Assembly (NCBI GenBank): GCA_900553255.1
Contig: USCI01000015.1
Coordinates: forward strand, 1-34,495
Reading direction: 5' to 3'
Length of the DNA: 34,495 nucleotides
Source of the DNA: an uncultured Oscillospiraceae bacterium
GTDB taxonomy: Bacteria > Bacillota > Clostridia > Oscillospirales > Acutalibacteraceae
The notes under the pieces: generated by a model
Told to the model about the DNA's origin: nothing
The model's input: only the letters and a program-made list of their open reading frames with translations
Database searches by the model: none
Shown here: piece by piece, positions 1-7,466 of the stretch
How positions within the stretch are numbered: the first letter of the stretch is position 1
How the letters are laid out: each line of letters starts with the position of its first letter
Position numbers and translations under genes: made by a program

Positions 1-87
1 AACCGTCCGGGGGACGGTTCAAGCATGGGAAACCCTATCAAGGGGTTTCCCGATGCGGCGGGGAACCGCCGCATAATCATAGACAGA
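1..87 (+). other. Three stacked perfect hairpins, possible 3' part of a structured RNA
   Basis: Three perfect inverted repeats follow one another: arms 1-8/12-19, 27-35/43-51 and 53-61/66-74, the last with a GNRA-type loop (GGAA). They lead straight into a terminator-like hairpin at 88-126. The arrangement on the + strand resembles the end of a structured RNA whose start lies outside the window. I do not recognise a known RNA family. It could also be part of a hairpin-rich mobile or repeat element. Confidence 0.4.
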
Positions 88-126
88 AGCCCCGCCGGAA
101 GCATGATGGTTTCCGGCGGGGCTTTT
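88..126 (+). terminator. Rho-independent terminator, possibly bidirectional
   Basis: Arms at 88-100 and 111-123 form a GC-rich stem of about 12 bp, followed on the + strand by TTTT and a second T-run. On the - strand the stem lies just past the 3' end of the XRE gene, but the T-run there is weak. It probably ends a + strand transcript entering from outside the window and may also stop the XRE transcript. Confidence 0.7.
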
Positions 127-151
127 CGGTTTTCCCAAACGAGCGGGGCAA

Positions 152-466
152 TCATTTGCTTTCATTGAAACGGTCAATTATGGTGATGAGGGTGAGCAGG
201 TCGCGGTCGGGCAGGTCTTTCATACCGTCAAGCGCTTTCTGAATTAAAATCGGGTTGGTGATACCGTCGTCGAAAAACTGCTGCGGCGTAATACCGAAAT
301 ATTCGCACATATAAAGGAACTCGCTCATGGAGGGGAGGGATTTTCCGGAGGTTATAGACCGAATATAGTTGCGGTTGTTTCCCATCTCTATGCTGACCTG
401 ATATTCAGCAACACCTTTTTCTCTACACAATTGTGCTACCCTTTTTTGAATAAATTCCCTGTCCAT
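152..466 (-). CDS. XRE-type helix-turn-helix transcriptional regulator
   Basis: The 104-residue protein carries an N-terminal Cro/C1-type helix-turn-helix over about residues 8-62 (segments VAEYQVSIEMG, NNRNYIRSI and MCEYFGITPQQFFDD). The C-terminal 35 residues look helical. A strong AAGGAGG lies just upstream of the ATG at 466 on the minus strand, which fixes the start. Such small single-domain regulators are common in mobile and accessory regions and usually repress nearby promoters. The gene sits between two hairpin-rich non-coding stretches, and no partner gene is visible. Its target is unknown. Confidence 0.85.
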   Translation of the reverse strand: MDREFIQKRVAQLCREKGVAEYQVSIEMGNNRNYIRSITSGKSLPSMSEFLYMCEYFGITPQQFFDDGITNPILIQKALDGMKDLPDRDLLTLITIIDRFNESK

Positions 467-505
467 AATGAGCCTCCTTATTAACTTGGTAACGACGGGA
501 ATATG

Positions 506-706
506 GCACGCCGTTTACACGGCGTGCAGGGGAACCCCCGGCGAGGGAACGAGGACGGCGAAGCCGTCCTCAGGAAGTTCGTCGCCAAGCGACGAACGTT
601 CCTCCCGGGGATGTTTGCCGCTTGGCGGCAAACTCCCGCAGGAAGCTCTGTTTCCTGCATCCCTCCTGCGCATAATGTGCGTCTGATTTCGCGTCCGATG
701 GACGCG
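506..706. repeat. Array of six to seven back-to-back hairpins
   Basis: This non-coding stretch holds a chain of perfect inverted repeats: 506-514/519-527, 551-559/563-571, 578-585/589-596, 613-621/625-633, 638-644/652-658 and 690-696/700-706. Most loops are only three or four bases long. Sequence around 531-550 can also pair imperfectly with 598-611, enclosing two of the hairpins. Open frames here are artefacts of GC content, with no ribosome binding site. The stretch resembles a dispersed intergenic element or a folded RNA. No gene was found between 467 and 920. Confidence 0.7.
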
Positions 707-708
707 AC

Positions 709-760
709 GAGGGCGCTGCCCCTCGACCCCGCCGCCTTTTGAAAAAGGCGGGCGAAAACT
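709..760 (-). repeat. Dispersed GC-rich repeat, copy 1 (inverted relative to copy 2)
   Basis: Read on the minus strand, this segment runs GCCTTTTT-AAAAGGC followed by GGGGTC and GGGGCAGCGCCC. It closely matches the plus strand at 1432-1490. The two copies lie in opposite orientation on either side of the 921-1370 gene. Related GC-rich intergenic repeats are widespread in Clostridia genomes (recollection, not checked). Confidence 0.7.
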
Positions 761-850
761 TTTATTATGCTTTTTTATTGAATACCGGTGTATAAATCTA
801 GTTTATTCTATGTGTTGAAGCGAAATTCAATATTCAAAATAGATTTTCAA

Positions 851-879
851 TTGAATAATCAATATTAAAAATATATAAT
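851..879 (+). promoter_or_regulatory. Sigma-A promoter for the SLOG-like gene
   Basis: TTGAAT at 851-856 and TATAAT at 874-879 are separated by 17 bp inside an AT-rich stretch. The gene starts 41 bp downstream of the -10 box, with GGAGG at 909-912 and around it. Confidence 0.75.
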
Positions 880-920
880 TAACGAGAATCGGAGATTGTA
901 ACAAGAATGGAGGCCTGAAT

Positions 921-1370
921 ATGCGTTTTCGAGGATGCGCAGTCTGGGGGACGAAAGAGATTCCCCCGCGGGATACGGAAAAGATTACCCGGCGTTTGCG
1001 GGGAGAACTGGAACACGCCGTTTGTCAGGGCTTTACGGATTTTTTTGTCGGCGGACTATCGGTGTTCAGCCGCCTGGCTGCCGAGCAGCTTCTCGAACTG
1101 CGCGGGCAAAACTATCCCGTTATGCTGGAAATGGTTCTGCCCTACTGGGAAGCCCTGCCCCGTCTGTCCGCAGGGGAACACGAAAAGTGGCTTGCTGTAC
1201 TTTCGGCAGCCGATCGGGTGGATATCGCCTATTCCATGACTGAACCGCTGATTCCCGAACGCCTTGCCCAGCGGATGCTGTATAAAAGTGAACGCTGTAT
1301 TGTTTACGGAGTGCCGCCGGTGGTGGGAGATTTTGCCCGTTATATCGGCAGCGAATGGATCGAGTTGTAA
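921..1370 (+). CDS. SLOG/DUF1273 (YpsA-like) family protein
   Basis: The 149-residue protein has the pattern of the DUF1273/YpsA branch of the SLOG superfamily: CAVWGTKEIP near the N-terminus, FFVGGLSVFSRLAAEQLLEL around residues 41-60, then a hydrophobic strand (VMLEMVLPY). SLOG proteins are Rossmann-like and are thought to bind nucleotide-derived ligands; no reaction is known for this branch. It is a little shorter than typical YpsA (about 180 residues). A GGAGG ribosome binding site precedes the ATG at 921, and a good promoter lies upstream. It stands alone between two inverted copies of a dispersed repeat. The family call rests on pattern recognition only. Confidence 0.65.
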   Translation: MRFRGCAVWGTKEIPPRDTEKITRRLRGELEHAVCQGFTDFFVGGLSVFSRLAAEQLLELRGQNYPVMLEMVLPYWEALPRLSAGEHEKWLAVLSAADRVDIAYSMTEPLIPERLAQRMLYKSERCIVYGVPPVVGDFARYIGSEWIEL

Positions 1371-1374
1371 GGCC

Positions 1375-1403
1375 TTTCTTCACCTTCCCATTTATGGTAT
1401 ACT
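1375..1403 (+). promoter_or_regulatory. Extended -10 promoter upstream of the TtcA-like gene
   Basis: TATACT at 1398-1403 is preceded by TGG, giving an extended -10 box. The -35 region 17 bp upstream (TTTCTT, 1375-1380) is poor, as is usual for extended -10 promoters. The transcript would include the dispersed repeat at 1432-1490 as its leader. Confidence 0.55.
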
Positions 1404-1431
1404 GAAAACAAGAAACATCTTTATTTAAAAA

Positions 1432-1490
1432 TTTTCGCCGGCCTTTTTGAAAAGGCCGCGGGGTCCGGGGCAGCGCCCCGCCGGAAAGGC
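1432..1490 (+). repeat. Dispersed GC-rich repeat, copy 2, in the leader of the TtcA-like gene
   Basis: This segment contains a hairpin (GGCCTTTTTGAAAAGGCC) followed by GGGGTCCGGGGCAGCGCCCC. It matches the reverse complement of 709-760. It lies between the predicted promoter and the start codon at 1502, so it would be transcribed as a folded 5' leader. The ribosome binding site GGAAAGG follows directly. Confidence 0.7.
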
Positions 1491-1501
1491 TGTGAAAACC
1501 T

Positions 1502-2224
1502 ATGCCCGCCAACATCGACGATCTGTTATCCCGCGTGCGTGCGGCGGTTCAGCGCTACGACATGATCGCGCCCGGCGACCACGTGGCAGTCGGCGTGTCC
1601 GGCGGCAAGGACAGCGTGCTGCTGCTCGCGCTGCTCGCCCGGCTGCGCCGCTTTTATCCCGTCCCGTTCACCCTGACCGCGATCACCCTCGATCCCGGCT
1701 TTGGCGGCGAGGAGGGGGATTACAGCTCTATCGCGGCGCTGTGCGAACAGCTTGAGGTGCCCTATGTGCTGCGGCGTACCCGGCTGTATGAGGTCGTTTT
1801 TGAACAACGCCGGGAAAGCAACCCGTGCAGCCTGTGCGCACGCATGCGCCGCGGCGCATTGCACAAGACGGCCGCGGAATGCGGCTGCAACGTCGTCGCG
1901 CTCGGCCATCATCAGGACGACGCCGCCGAAACCCTGCTGATGAATCTGCTTTCCGGCGGCACACTCGGCTGCTTTTCGCCCAAAACCTGGCTAGACCGCC
2001 GGAAGCTCACCCTGATTCGTCCGATGGTGTTCCTGAAAGAGACCGAAATCGCCGCCTGCGTACGCAGGGAGGAACTGCCGGTGGTCAAATCCCGCTGCCC
2101 CGCCGACGGCTGCACCAACCGCCAGCAGACCAAGCAGCTGATCGATACGCTCGAAAAAACCTATGGCGCTATCCCCGAAAAGCTCATCGGCGCGATGCAG
2201 AAGCGGGGGCTCAGCGGCTGGTGA
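1502..2224 (+). CDS. TtcA-family PP-loop tRNA thiolation protein
   Basis: The 240-residue protein is an ATP-dependent sulfur-transfer enzyme of the TtcA/TilS superfamily; TtcA makes 2-thiocytidine in tRNA using an iron-sulfur cluster. The PP-loop SGGKDS lies at residues 33-38 and adenylates the target base. Cys109 and Cys112 (NPCSLC) plus Cys199 in SRCPADGC match the three-cysteine cluster pattern of TtcA, and GHHQDDAAET around 135-144 is a conserved family motif. The length is slightly below the E. coli enzyme. GGAAAGG lies about 12 bases before the ATG. The gene is monocistronic. Clostridial members of this family are not all proven to thiolate C32, so the exact tRNA position is inferred. 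Confidence 0.82.
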   Translation: MPANIDDLLSRVRAAVQRYDMIAPGDHVAVGVSGGKDSVLLLALLARLRRFYPVPFTLTAITLDPGFGGEEGDYSSIAALCEQLEVPYVLRRTRLYEVVFEQRRESNPCSLCARMRRGALHKTAAECGCNVVALGHHQDDAAETLLMNLLSGGTLGCFSPKTWLDRRKLTLIRPMVFLKETEIAACVRREELPVVKSRCPADGCTNRQQTKQLIDTLEKTYGAIPEKLIGAMQKRGLSGW

Positions 2225-2275
2225 TGCACCGCTGCCGCAGAGGCAAAAATTCCCCGTTTTCCACCGGTTGTCCGC

Positions 2276-2305
2276 TTGACATTCCCACGCCGCGGATGGT
2301 ATACT
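2276..2305 (+). promoter_or_regulatory. Promoter of the glycyl radical enzyme operon
   Basis: TTGACA at 2276-2281 and TATACT at 2300-2305 are separated by 18 bp. Transcription would start near 2312, giving a leader of about 110 bases before the TTG start at 2423. Confidence 0.8.
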
Positions 2306-2334
2306 AACTAAGGTTATACCCGTATGCACTGCCG

Positions 2335-2413
2335 CTCGGACAAAGGCTTAATCCGAGAAGAAAGAATGGCCGCTTCCGCCCGTTTCCCGGGTGCCGGAGC
2401 GGCGCAAAGGAGG
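2335..2413 (+). promoter_or_regulatory. Structured 5' leader with two stem-loops before the ribosome binding site
   Basis: A short stem pairs 2335-2340 with 2352-2357 (CTCGGA/TCCGAG). A larger, slightly imperfect GC-rich stem pairs 2369-2380 with about 2386-2403. AAAGGAGG follows at 2406-2413. The position between promoter and ribosome binding site is where a leader control element would sit. No known riboswitch class was recognised. Confidence 0.45.
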
Positions 2414-2422
2414 ACCGGAATT

Positions 2423-4978
2423 TTGAAGAAGTTTCATGTCCAGGAGATCGCCAAATCTCCCCGCATCGACCGGCTGAAGGAGCAGCTGTTTGCCCAGATG
2501 CCCGAGCTGGAGGCGGATCGCGCGGTTCTGCTTACCGAGTCCTACCGGCAGACCGAGGATCTGCCGATGATCACCCGGCGCGCCCGGGCGTTCGCCCATC
2601 TTATGGCCAACATCCCGATCGTCATCCGCGATGACGAGCTGGTGGTCGGCGCCAACAGCATAAAGCCCCGCAGCTCGCAGGTCTATCCCGAGTTTTCCTA
2701 TCAGTGGGTCGAGGACGAGCTCGACACGATGGAACACCGCGAGGCCGATCCCTTCCATATTTCGGAGGAAACCAAGACCGCGCTGCGGCAGGTGTTCCCG
2801 TACTGGAAGGGCAAGACCACCAGTGAACTGGCTACCGCGTACATGACGCCGCAGACCATCGCGGCCATCAACCACAACATATTCACCCCCGGCAACTATT
2901 TCTATAACGGTATCGGCCACGTGACGGTGGACTACGGCAAGGTACTGCGCGTCGGCCTGAAGGGGATCGCCGCCGAGGCCAAGGCCGCGCTCGACAGGCT
3001 TTCGGTCGCGGACGGGGACTATGTTACCCGCAGCGCTTTCCTGCGGGCGGTCATCGAGAGCGTCGAGGCCGCGTGCGCCTATGCGCGCCGGTATGCCCGG
3101 CTGGCTGAGGATATGGCCGGCCGCTGCACTGATGAGACGCGGCGGCAGGAGCTGCTGACCATCGCGAAGAACTGCGCGCGTGTGCCGGAGCAGCCCGCCC
3201 GTTCCTTCTGCGAGGCGGTGCAGTCGTTCTGGTTCATCCAGACCATCCTGCAGATGGAATCCAACGGCCATTCGATTTCGCCCGGCCGTTTCGATCAGTA
3301 TATGTATCCGTATTATGAGGCGGATATCCGCGAAGGACGGGTGACCCCTGAATTTGCGCAGGAGCTGCTCGACTGCGTGTGGATTAAATTCAACGATCTT
3401 AACAAGGCACGCGATGCTGCGTCGGCGAAAGGGTTTGCCGGCTACAGCCTGTTCCAGAATCTGTGCGTCGGCGGCCAGGACGTCAACGGCAACGACGCGA
3501 CCAACGATTTGTCGTTTATGTGCATCCAGGCGACGATGCACGTCCTGCTGCCGCAGCCGTCCTTCTCGGCGCGGGTGTGGAACGGCTCGCCGCAGGAATT
3601 TCTGCTCAAGTGCGCGGAGCTGACCCGCACCGGCGTCGGCCTGCCGGCCTATTACAACGATGAGGTCATCATCGAGGCGCTGATGAGCCGCGGCCTCTCG
3701 CTGCAGGATGCGCGCGACTACAACATCATCGGCTGCGTGGAGCCGCAGAAGGCCGGGAAAACCGACGGCTGGCACGACGCGGCGTTCTTCAACATGTGCC
3801 GCCCGCTGGAGATGGTGTTCTCCGACGGGGAGGACGAGGGCGAGCAGATCGGCCCGCATACCGGCGATGTGACCGGGATGAAGACTTTCGACCAGTTCTT
3901 TGAGGCCTACCGCGCCCAGATGAAGTATTTCATCGAGCTGATGGTCAACGCCGACAACGCAATCGACGTCGCACACGCCACGCGTGCACCGCTGCCGTTC
4001 CTGTCGAGCATGGTCGAGGACTGCATCGGCCGCGGCAAGAGCGTGCAGGAGGGCGGCGCGATTTACAACTTCACCGGCCCGCAGGGCTTCGGGATTGCGA
4101 ACATGACCGACGGTCTGCTGGCGGTGCGCAAGCTCGTCTACGAGGATAAGTCGGTGAGTATGGCGGAACTGCGGGATGCCCTGCGCCACAACTTCGGGCA
4201 GGGCGAGGCCGCCGCGGACGTGCCGGGTATGCCGGCCGATCAGGCGACCGCCGCAACCGAAAAGATCGTTCAGGAAATCATGGCTACCGGCCATACCGTG
4301 TCCGATCAGCAGATCCGCGAGATTTATCAGGGCCTTGTGAGCGGGCGCAGTACGGCCGGCGACAACCGCCGCTATGCCGAGATCCGCGAGATGATCGAGG
4401 CGCAGCCGCATTTCGGCAACGATATCCCCGAGGTGGATGCCTTCGCCCGCGAGGTGGCGTATGTGTATACCCGCCAGCTCGAAAAATACCGCAACCCGCG
4501 CGGCGGCATGTATCAGGCGGGACTGTATCCGGTTTCGGCCAACGTGCCGCTCGGCCAGCAGACCGGCGCCACGCCGGACGGCCGGCTCGCACACACACCG
4601 ATTGCGGATGGCGTTTCACCGGCATCCGGCCGCGATGTGAAGGGACCCACTGCTGCTGCCAACTCGGTGGCGCGGCTGGATCACTATATCGCGTCCAACG
4701 GTACGCTGTTCAACCAGAAGTTCCATCCCTCCGCCCTCAGCGGGCAGAGCGGGCTGCAGGCGTTTGTGTCGCTGATCCGTGCCTATTTCGACCAGAAGGG
4801 CAGCCATATGCAGTTCAATGTCGTCAGCCGGGAAACCCTGCTCGACGCGCAGAAGCACCCCGAAAAGTATCGTTCGCTGGTCGTCCGCGTCGCGGGCTAC
4901 AGCGCGCTGTTCACTTCGCTGTCCAAGTCGCTGCAGGACGACATCATCAACCGTACCGAGCAGCATTTCGCGGAATAA
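2423..4978 (+). CDS. Glycyl radical enzyme of the CxE (glycerol/diol dehydratase-like) group
   Basis: This is a pyruvate-formate-lyase superfamily enzyme that abstracts hydrogen from its substrate using a protein glycyl radical. Cys438 in IGCVEP carries the thiyl radical; the Cys-x-Glu form (Glu440) and the following GKTDGWHDAAFFN resemble eliminating enzymes such as B12-independent glycerol or propanediol dehydratase and choline lyase rather than pyruvate formate-lyase itself. The radical glycine is Gly825 in RVAGYSALF, followed by LQDDIINRTEQ. I chose TTG at 2423 because AAAGGAGG lies nine bases upstream; it gives 851 residues, normal for the family. An in-frame ATG at 2324 would add 33 unlikely residues. 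The activase and shell genes follow. The substrate cannot be settled by eye. Confidence 0.88.
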   Translation: MKKFHVQEIAKSPRIDRLKEQLFAQMPELEADRAVLLTESYRQTEDLPMITRRARAFAHLMANIPIVIRDDELVVGANSIKPRSSQVYPEFSYQWVEDELDTMEHREADPFHISEETKTALRQVFPYWKGKTTSELATAYMTPQTIAAINHNIFTPGNYFYNGIGHVTVDYGKVLRVGLKGIAAEAKAALDRLSVADGDYVTRSAFLRAVIESVEAACAYARRYARLAEDMAGRCTDETRRQELLTIAKNCARVPEQPARSFCEAVQSFWFIQTILQMESNGHSISPGRFDQYMYPYYEADIREGRVTPEFAQELLDCVWIKFNDLNKARDAASAKGFAGYSLFQNLCVGGQDVNGNDATNDLSFMCIQATMHVLLPQPSFSARVWNGSPQEFLLKCAELTRTGVGLPAYYNDEVIIEALMSRGLSLQDARDYNIIGCVEPQKAGKTDGWHDAAFFNMCRPLEMVFSDGEDEGEQIGPHTGDVTGMKTFDQFFEAYRAQMKYFIELMVNADNAIDVAHATRAPLPFLSSMVEDCIGRGKSVQEGGAIYNFTGPQGFGIANMTDGLLAVRKLVYEDKSVSMAELRDALRHNFGQGEAAADVPGMPADQATAATEKIVQEIMATGHTVSDQQIREIYQGLVSGRSTAGDNRRYAEIREMIEAQPHFGNDIPEVDAFAREVAYVYTRQLEKYRNPRGGMYQAGLYPVSANVPLGQQTGATPDGRLAHTPIADGVSPASGRDVKGPTAAANSVARLDHYIASNGTLFNQKFHPSALSGQSGLQAFVSLIRAYFDQKGSHMQFNVVSRETLLDAQKHPEKYRSLVVRVAGYSALFTSLSKSLQDDIINRTEQHFAE

Positions 4979-5038
4979 CGCCGCATACGGCAGGATCCTC
5001 CCGGCCGCTCAGGCCGGAGGGATCCGGAAAGGCATTAC

Positions 5039-5830
5039 ATGGATCAGAAAACACTGGAAACAACCGGCCGGATTTTCAACATCCAGCGGTATTCGATTCA
5101 CGACGGCCCCGGCATCCGCACAATCGTGTTTCTCAAGGGCTGTCCGCTGCGCTGCCGCTGGTGCTGTAATCCGGAGTCGCAGAGCTTTGCCATACAGGAA
5201 ATGCTCACACGCGGCAAGCGCGAGGTGGTTGGGCGCGATGTGACGGTGCAGGAAGTGCTCGAAGAGGTGATGAGCGATCAGCCGTATTACCGGCGGTCGG
5301 GTGGCGGTGTTACCCTGTCCGGCGGTGAGGCGCTGGTGCAGCCGGATTTCGCGACGGCACTGCTGGACGCCTGCCAGTGGCAGGGGATTACCACGGCGGT
5401 CGAGACGACCGGCTTTGCGCCGTTTGAGACGGTGGAGCGCTTTCTGCCGCGGCTCGATTATGTGCTGATGGACATCAAGCACATGGATTCCGGCAAGCAC
5501 AAGGTGTTCACCGGCCAGCCCAACGAGCTGATTCTCGAGAATGCGCGAAAAATCGCGCAGCAGCATCCGCATCTGACCATCCGCACGCCGGTGGTGCCCG
5601 GCTTCAACGATACACCCGACGAAATCGCGGCGATTGCGCGGTTTGCGGCGTCGCTGCCCGGTGTCAAGGGGCTGCATCTGCTGCCGTATCACCGGCTCGG
5701 TGAGGGCAAGTATGAGGGGCTTGGCAGGGATTACGACCTCAAAGGCGTTTTGCCGCTCGACAACGAACGCATGCAGGTGCTGCTCGAGGCAGCGGAGCCG
5801 TTCGGTATCCGCTGCCAGGTCGGCGGATAA
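5039..5830 (+). CDS. Glycyl radical enzyme activating enzyme (radical SAM)
   Basis: The 263-residue protein is the activase for the enzyme just upstream, using S-adenosylmethionine and a 4Fe-4S cluster to place the radical on the glycine. Family signatures are SIHDGPGIRT at 19-28, the cluster cysteines Cys35, Cys39 and Cys42 in GCPLRCRWCC, and the SAM-binding SGGEAL around 94-99. Activases of CxE-type enzymes usually have a ferredoxin-like insert with two extra clusters after WCCNPE; here residues 44-94 have no cysteine, so the insert is absent, as in pyruvate formate-lyase activase. GGAAAGG precedes the ATG. A hairpin (about 4992-5024) fills the short gap after the first gene. Confidence 0.92.
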   Translation: MDQKTLETTGRIFNIQRYSIHDGPGIRTIVFLKGCPLRCRWCCNPESQSFAIQEMLTRGKREVVGRDVTVQEVLEEVMSDQPYYRRSGGGVTLSGGEALVQPDFATALLDACQWQGITTAVETTGFAPFETVERFLPRLDYVLMDIKHMDSGKHKVFTGQPNELILENARKIAQQHPHLTIRTPVVPGFNDTPDEIAAIARFAASLPGVKGLHLLPYHRLGEGKYEGLGRDYDLKGVLPLDNERMQVLLEAAEPFGIRCQVGG

Positions 5831-5860
5831 GCTTACATCATCAGGAAAGGAGGATCTCAT

Positions 5861-6232
5861 ATGGAACCGCATCCGGTTTACGGCGATAAGCTGAGGGTGA
5901 TTCAGGAGCTGGTACCCGGCAAACAGATTACCCTTGCGCATATTATCGCGAATCCGCAGGAGATCCTTTACCGCAAGCTCGGGCTGGATCCATCAGTCGA
6001 GCGTGGGCACAGCGCCATCGGCATTGTAACCCTCAGCCCGGCGGAAACCGCCATCATCGCCGCAGACGTGGCGATCAAAACGGCCGGCGTTGAGCTCGGC
6101 TTTGTCGACCGGTTCAGCGGTACGCTGATTATCCTCGGGCTGGTTTCCGAGGTGGAGGCTTCGCTGAAGGCACTGACCGACTATTGCCGTGACAAGCTCG
6201 GCTTTACGGTTTGTGAAATGACCCGCACCTGA
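5861..6232 (+). CDS. Bacterial microcompartment shell protein, EutS/PduU-like
   Basis: The 123-residue protein is a single BMC domain of the circularly permuted EutS/PduU type, which forms hexameric shell tiles with a small beta-barrel cap. Recognisable segments are IQELVPGKQITLAHIIANP near the N-terminus, AIGIVTLSPAETAIIAADVA in the middle and VELGFVDRFSGTLIILG. AAAGGAGG precedes the ATG at 5861, and the gap after the activase is only 30 bases. A terminator follows, so it ends the operon. No hexameric EutM/PduA-type or pentameric EutN-type shell gene is in this window, so any compartment would need parts encoded elsewhere. Confidence 0.9.
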   Translation: MEPHPVYGDKLRVIQELVPGKQITLAHIIANPQEILYRKLGLDPSVERGHSAIGIVTLSPAETAIIAADVAIKTAGVELGFVDRFSGTLIILGLVSEVEASLKALTDYCRDKLGFTVCEMTRT

Positions 6233-6258
6233 ACAGGTGCAGAACAACATGAATTTGC

Positions 6259-6293
6259 AAAGGGCGGCTATTTACAGCCGCCCTTTTGTTTTA
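6259..6293 (+). terminator. Terminator of the glycyl radical enzyme operon
   Basis: AAAGGGCGGCT at 6259-6269 pairs with AGCCGCCCTTT at 6276-6286 around a six-base loop, and a T-rich tail follows. Confidence 0.9.
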
Positions 6294-6493
6294 TCCTCCG
6301 CGTATGCGGAGGAACGCGAGTCATCCGCAGGCGAACCGGGAGCAATGCGGTAACAGGGCCTCTGGCAGTCACGGAGACCCGGAGAAAAAACTCTTCCGTG
6401 TGCTGTTAGTTGTTTCCAAAAAATGAAATCGGCAGCATTGCCCTGTGTGGTGCTGTCGCCTGGGTTGGTCGCGGGAGAAAGAAGGAATAAGAA

Positions 6494-6540
6494 CCGCAAT
6501 GGCCGCTGCCCGGATTTGTTACGGGCAGCGGCCATTGCGG
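6494..6540. repeat. Perfect 19-bp inverted repeat in a non-coding stretch
   Basis: Arms 6494-6512 and 6522-6540 are perfect reverse complements around a nine-base loop. No T-run follows on either side, so a terminator is unlikely. A smaller perfect hairpin lies at 6295-6301/6306-6312. The whole of 6294-6757 lacks a credible gene: the open frames have no ribosome binding site and overlap on both strands. It may be a degenerate mobile-element remnant or a dispersed repeat. Confidence 0.6.
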
Positions 6541-6757
6541 CAGATGTACCGAAAAGTTGTGTATCGGCGTTTTGCGGCCGTGGTAATTCCTCTCGTACGA
6601 CGGGCCTTCAAAGGATTTTGTTGCCGGAGGCTCAAACGAGCGTATACCTGCGCGGCGGAATACAGCGGGTGAGAATTTACCCGGCGGCATACCGCGAATG
6701 GAATGCAGAAGACGGATTTTCCGGGTTAAGAACAAGGGAAATTGTGGAATATGGCTT

Positions 6758-6827
6758 AAAAACAAAAATCGGGATAACTGTTCGATAAAAACCAGACCAC
6801 GAAATTCTTGGACAAACATGCTACAAT
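6758..6827 (+). promoter_or_regulatory. Promoter with upstream GGATAACTGT motif, for the modular secreted protein
   Basis: A -10 box TACAAT lies at 6822-6827. The region 17 bp upstream (6799-6804) does not resemble a -35 box, suggesting activator dependence. An A-rich block and GGATAACTGT at 6772-6781 end 41 bp before the -10 box. The same motif occurs at the same distance before the -10 box at 16650. The transcript leader would be about 65 bases. Confidence 0.6.
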
Positions 6828-7466
6828 ACAATCAACAAAGCAGGCCGAACTGCACGAAATATATAATTGATCCGAAAATAACGGAAAGGTGTGTGTGGTA
6901 TGCAAAGGATCCGAACCAAAATCGTGGCCTGGCTGAGTGCATTCAGCATACTCACGGTGGCCGTTGTCGGCAGCCTGGCGCTGCCGGCGGTGGCGGACGG
7001 CGGCACGACCGATGGCACCTGGAGTTTCGAGGATGAGATGACCAGCCTGGACAACGTCAGCGAGAAGACCGGCAACTGGGAAGTATTTCCGAATCATACC
7101 GAAACCGGACTGAGCGTGGTCGGCCGCAAGGATACGACGCAGGAGAACACCCTGATTTACACGGCACCCGATGGTCAGGTGATTGATGCGGCGGAAGTCC
7201 GTCTGCAGATCGCCACGGGTTTTGTGAATCTGAGTGTCGATTTTGCGTTGGAAACACGTGCGGCAGGCTCGCAAGAGTGGGTGCCTATGGCGATGACGCT
7301 GGGCACCGCGACGGACATCAACGCCACCTATGAGTCTGCGGCGGCGCTGCCGACGGTGGCGCTGCCGGCTGGTACCGAGGCGGTGCGGCTGACGCTTAAG
7401 AACGGCATAGCTTGGACACTAATGATCGATGCGGTGCGGCTGAGCTTCGCCGAGAAAGGCACTACG

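Noticed and set aside
468..742. Two overlapping plus-strand frames between the XRE and SLOG genes
   Set aside because: They run through the hairpin array, have no ribosome binding site and give low-complexity residues.
2348..4594. A 748-codon open frame on the minus strand
   Set aside because: It lies antisense to the clearly recognisable glycyl radical enzyme; long antisense frames are expected in GC-rich genes.
6588..6600. CCTCTCGTAC resembling the reverse complement of a conserved 23S rRNA segment
   Set aside because: The match is only about ten bases and the flanks do not continue as rRNA.
6406..6831. Frames on both strands in the gap before the modular protein
   Set aside because: They overlap each other and a palindrome, and lack start signals and recognisable domains.
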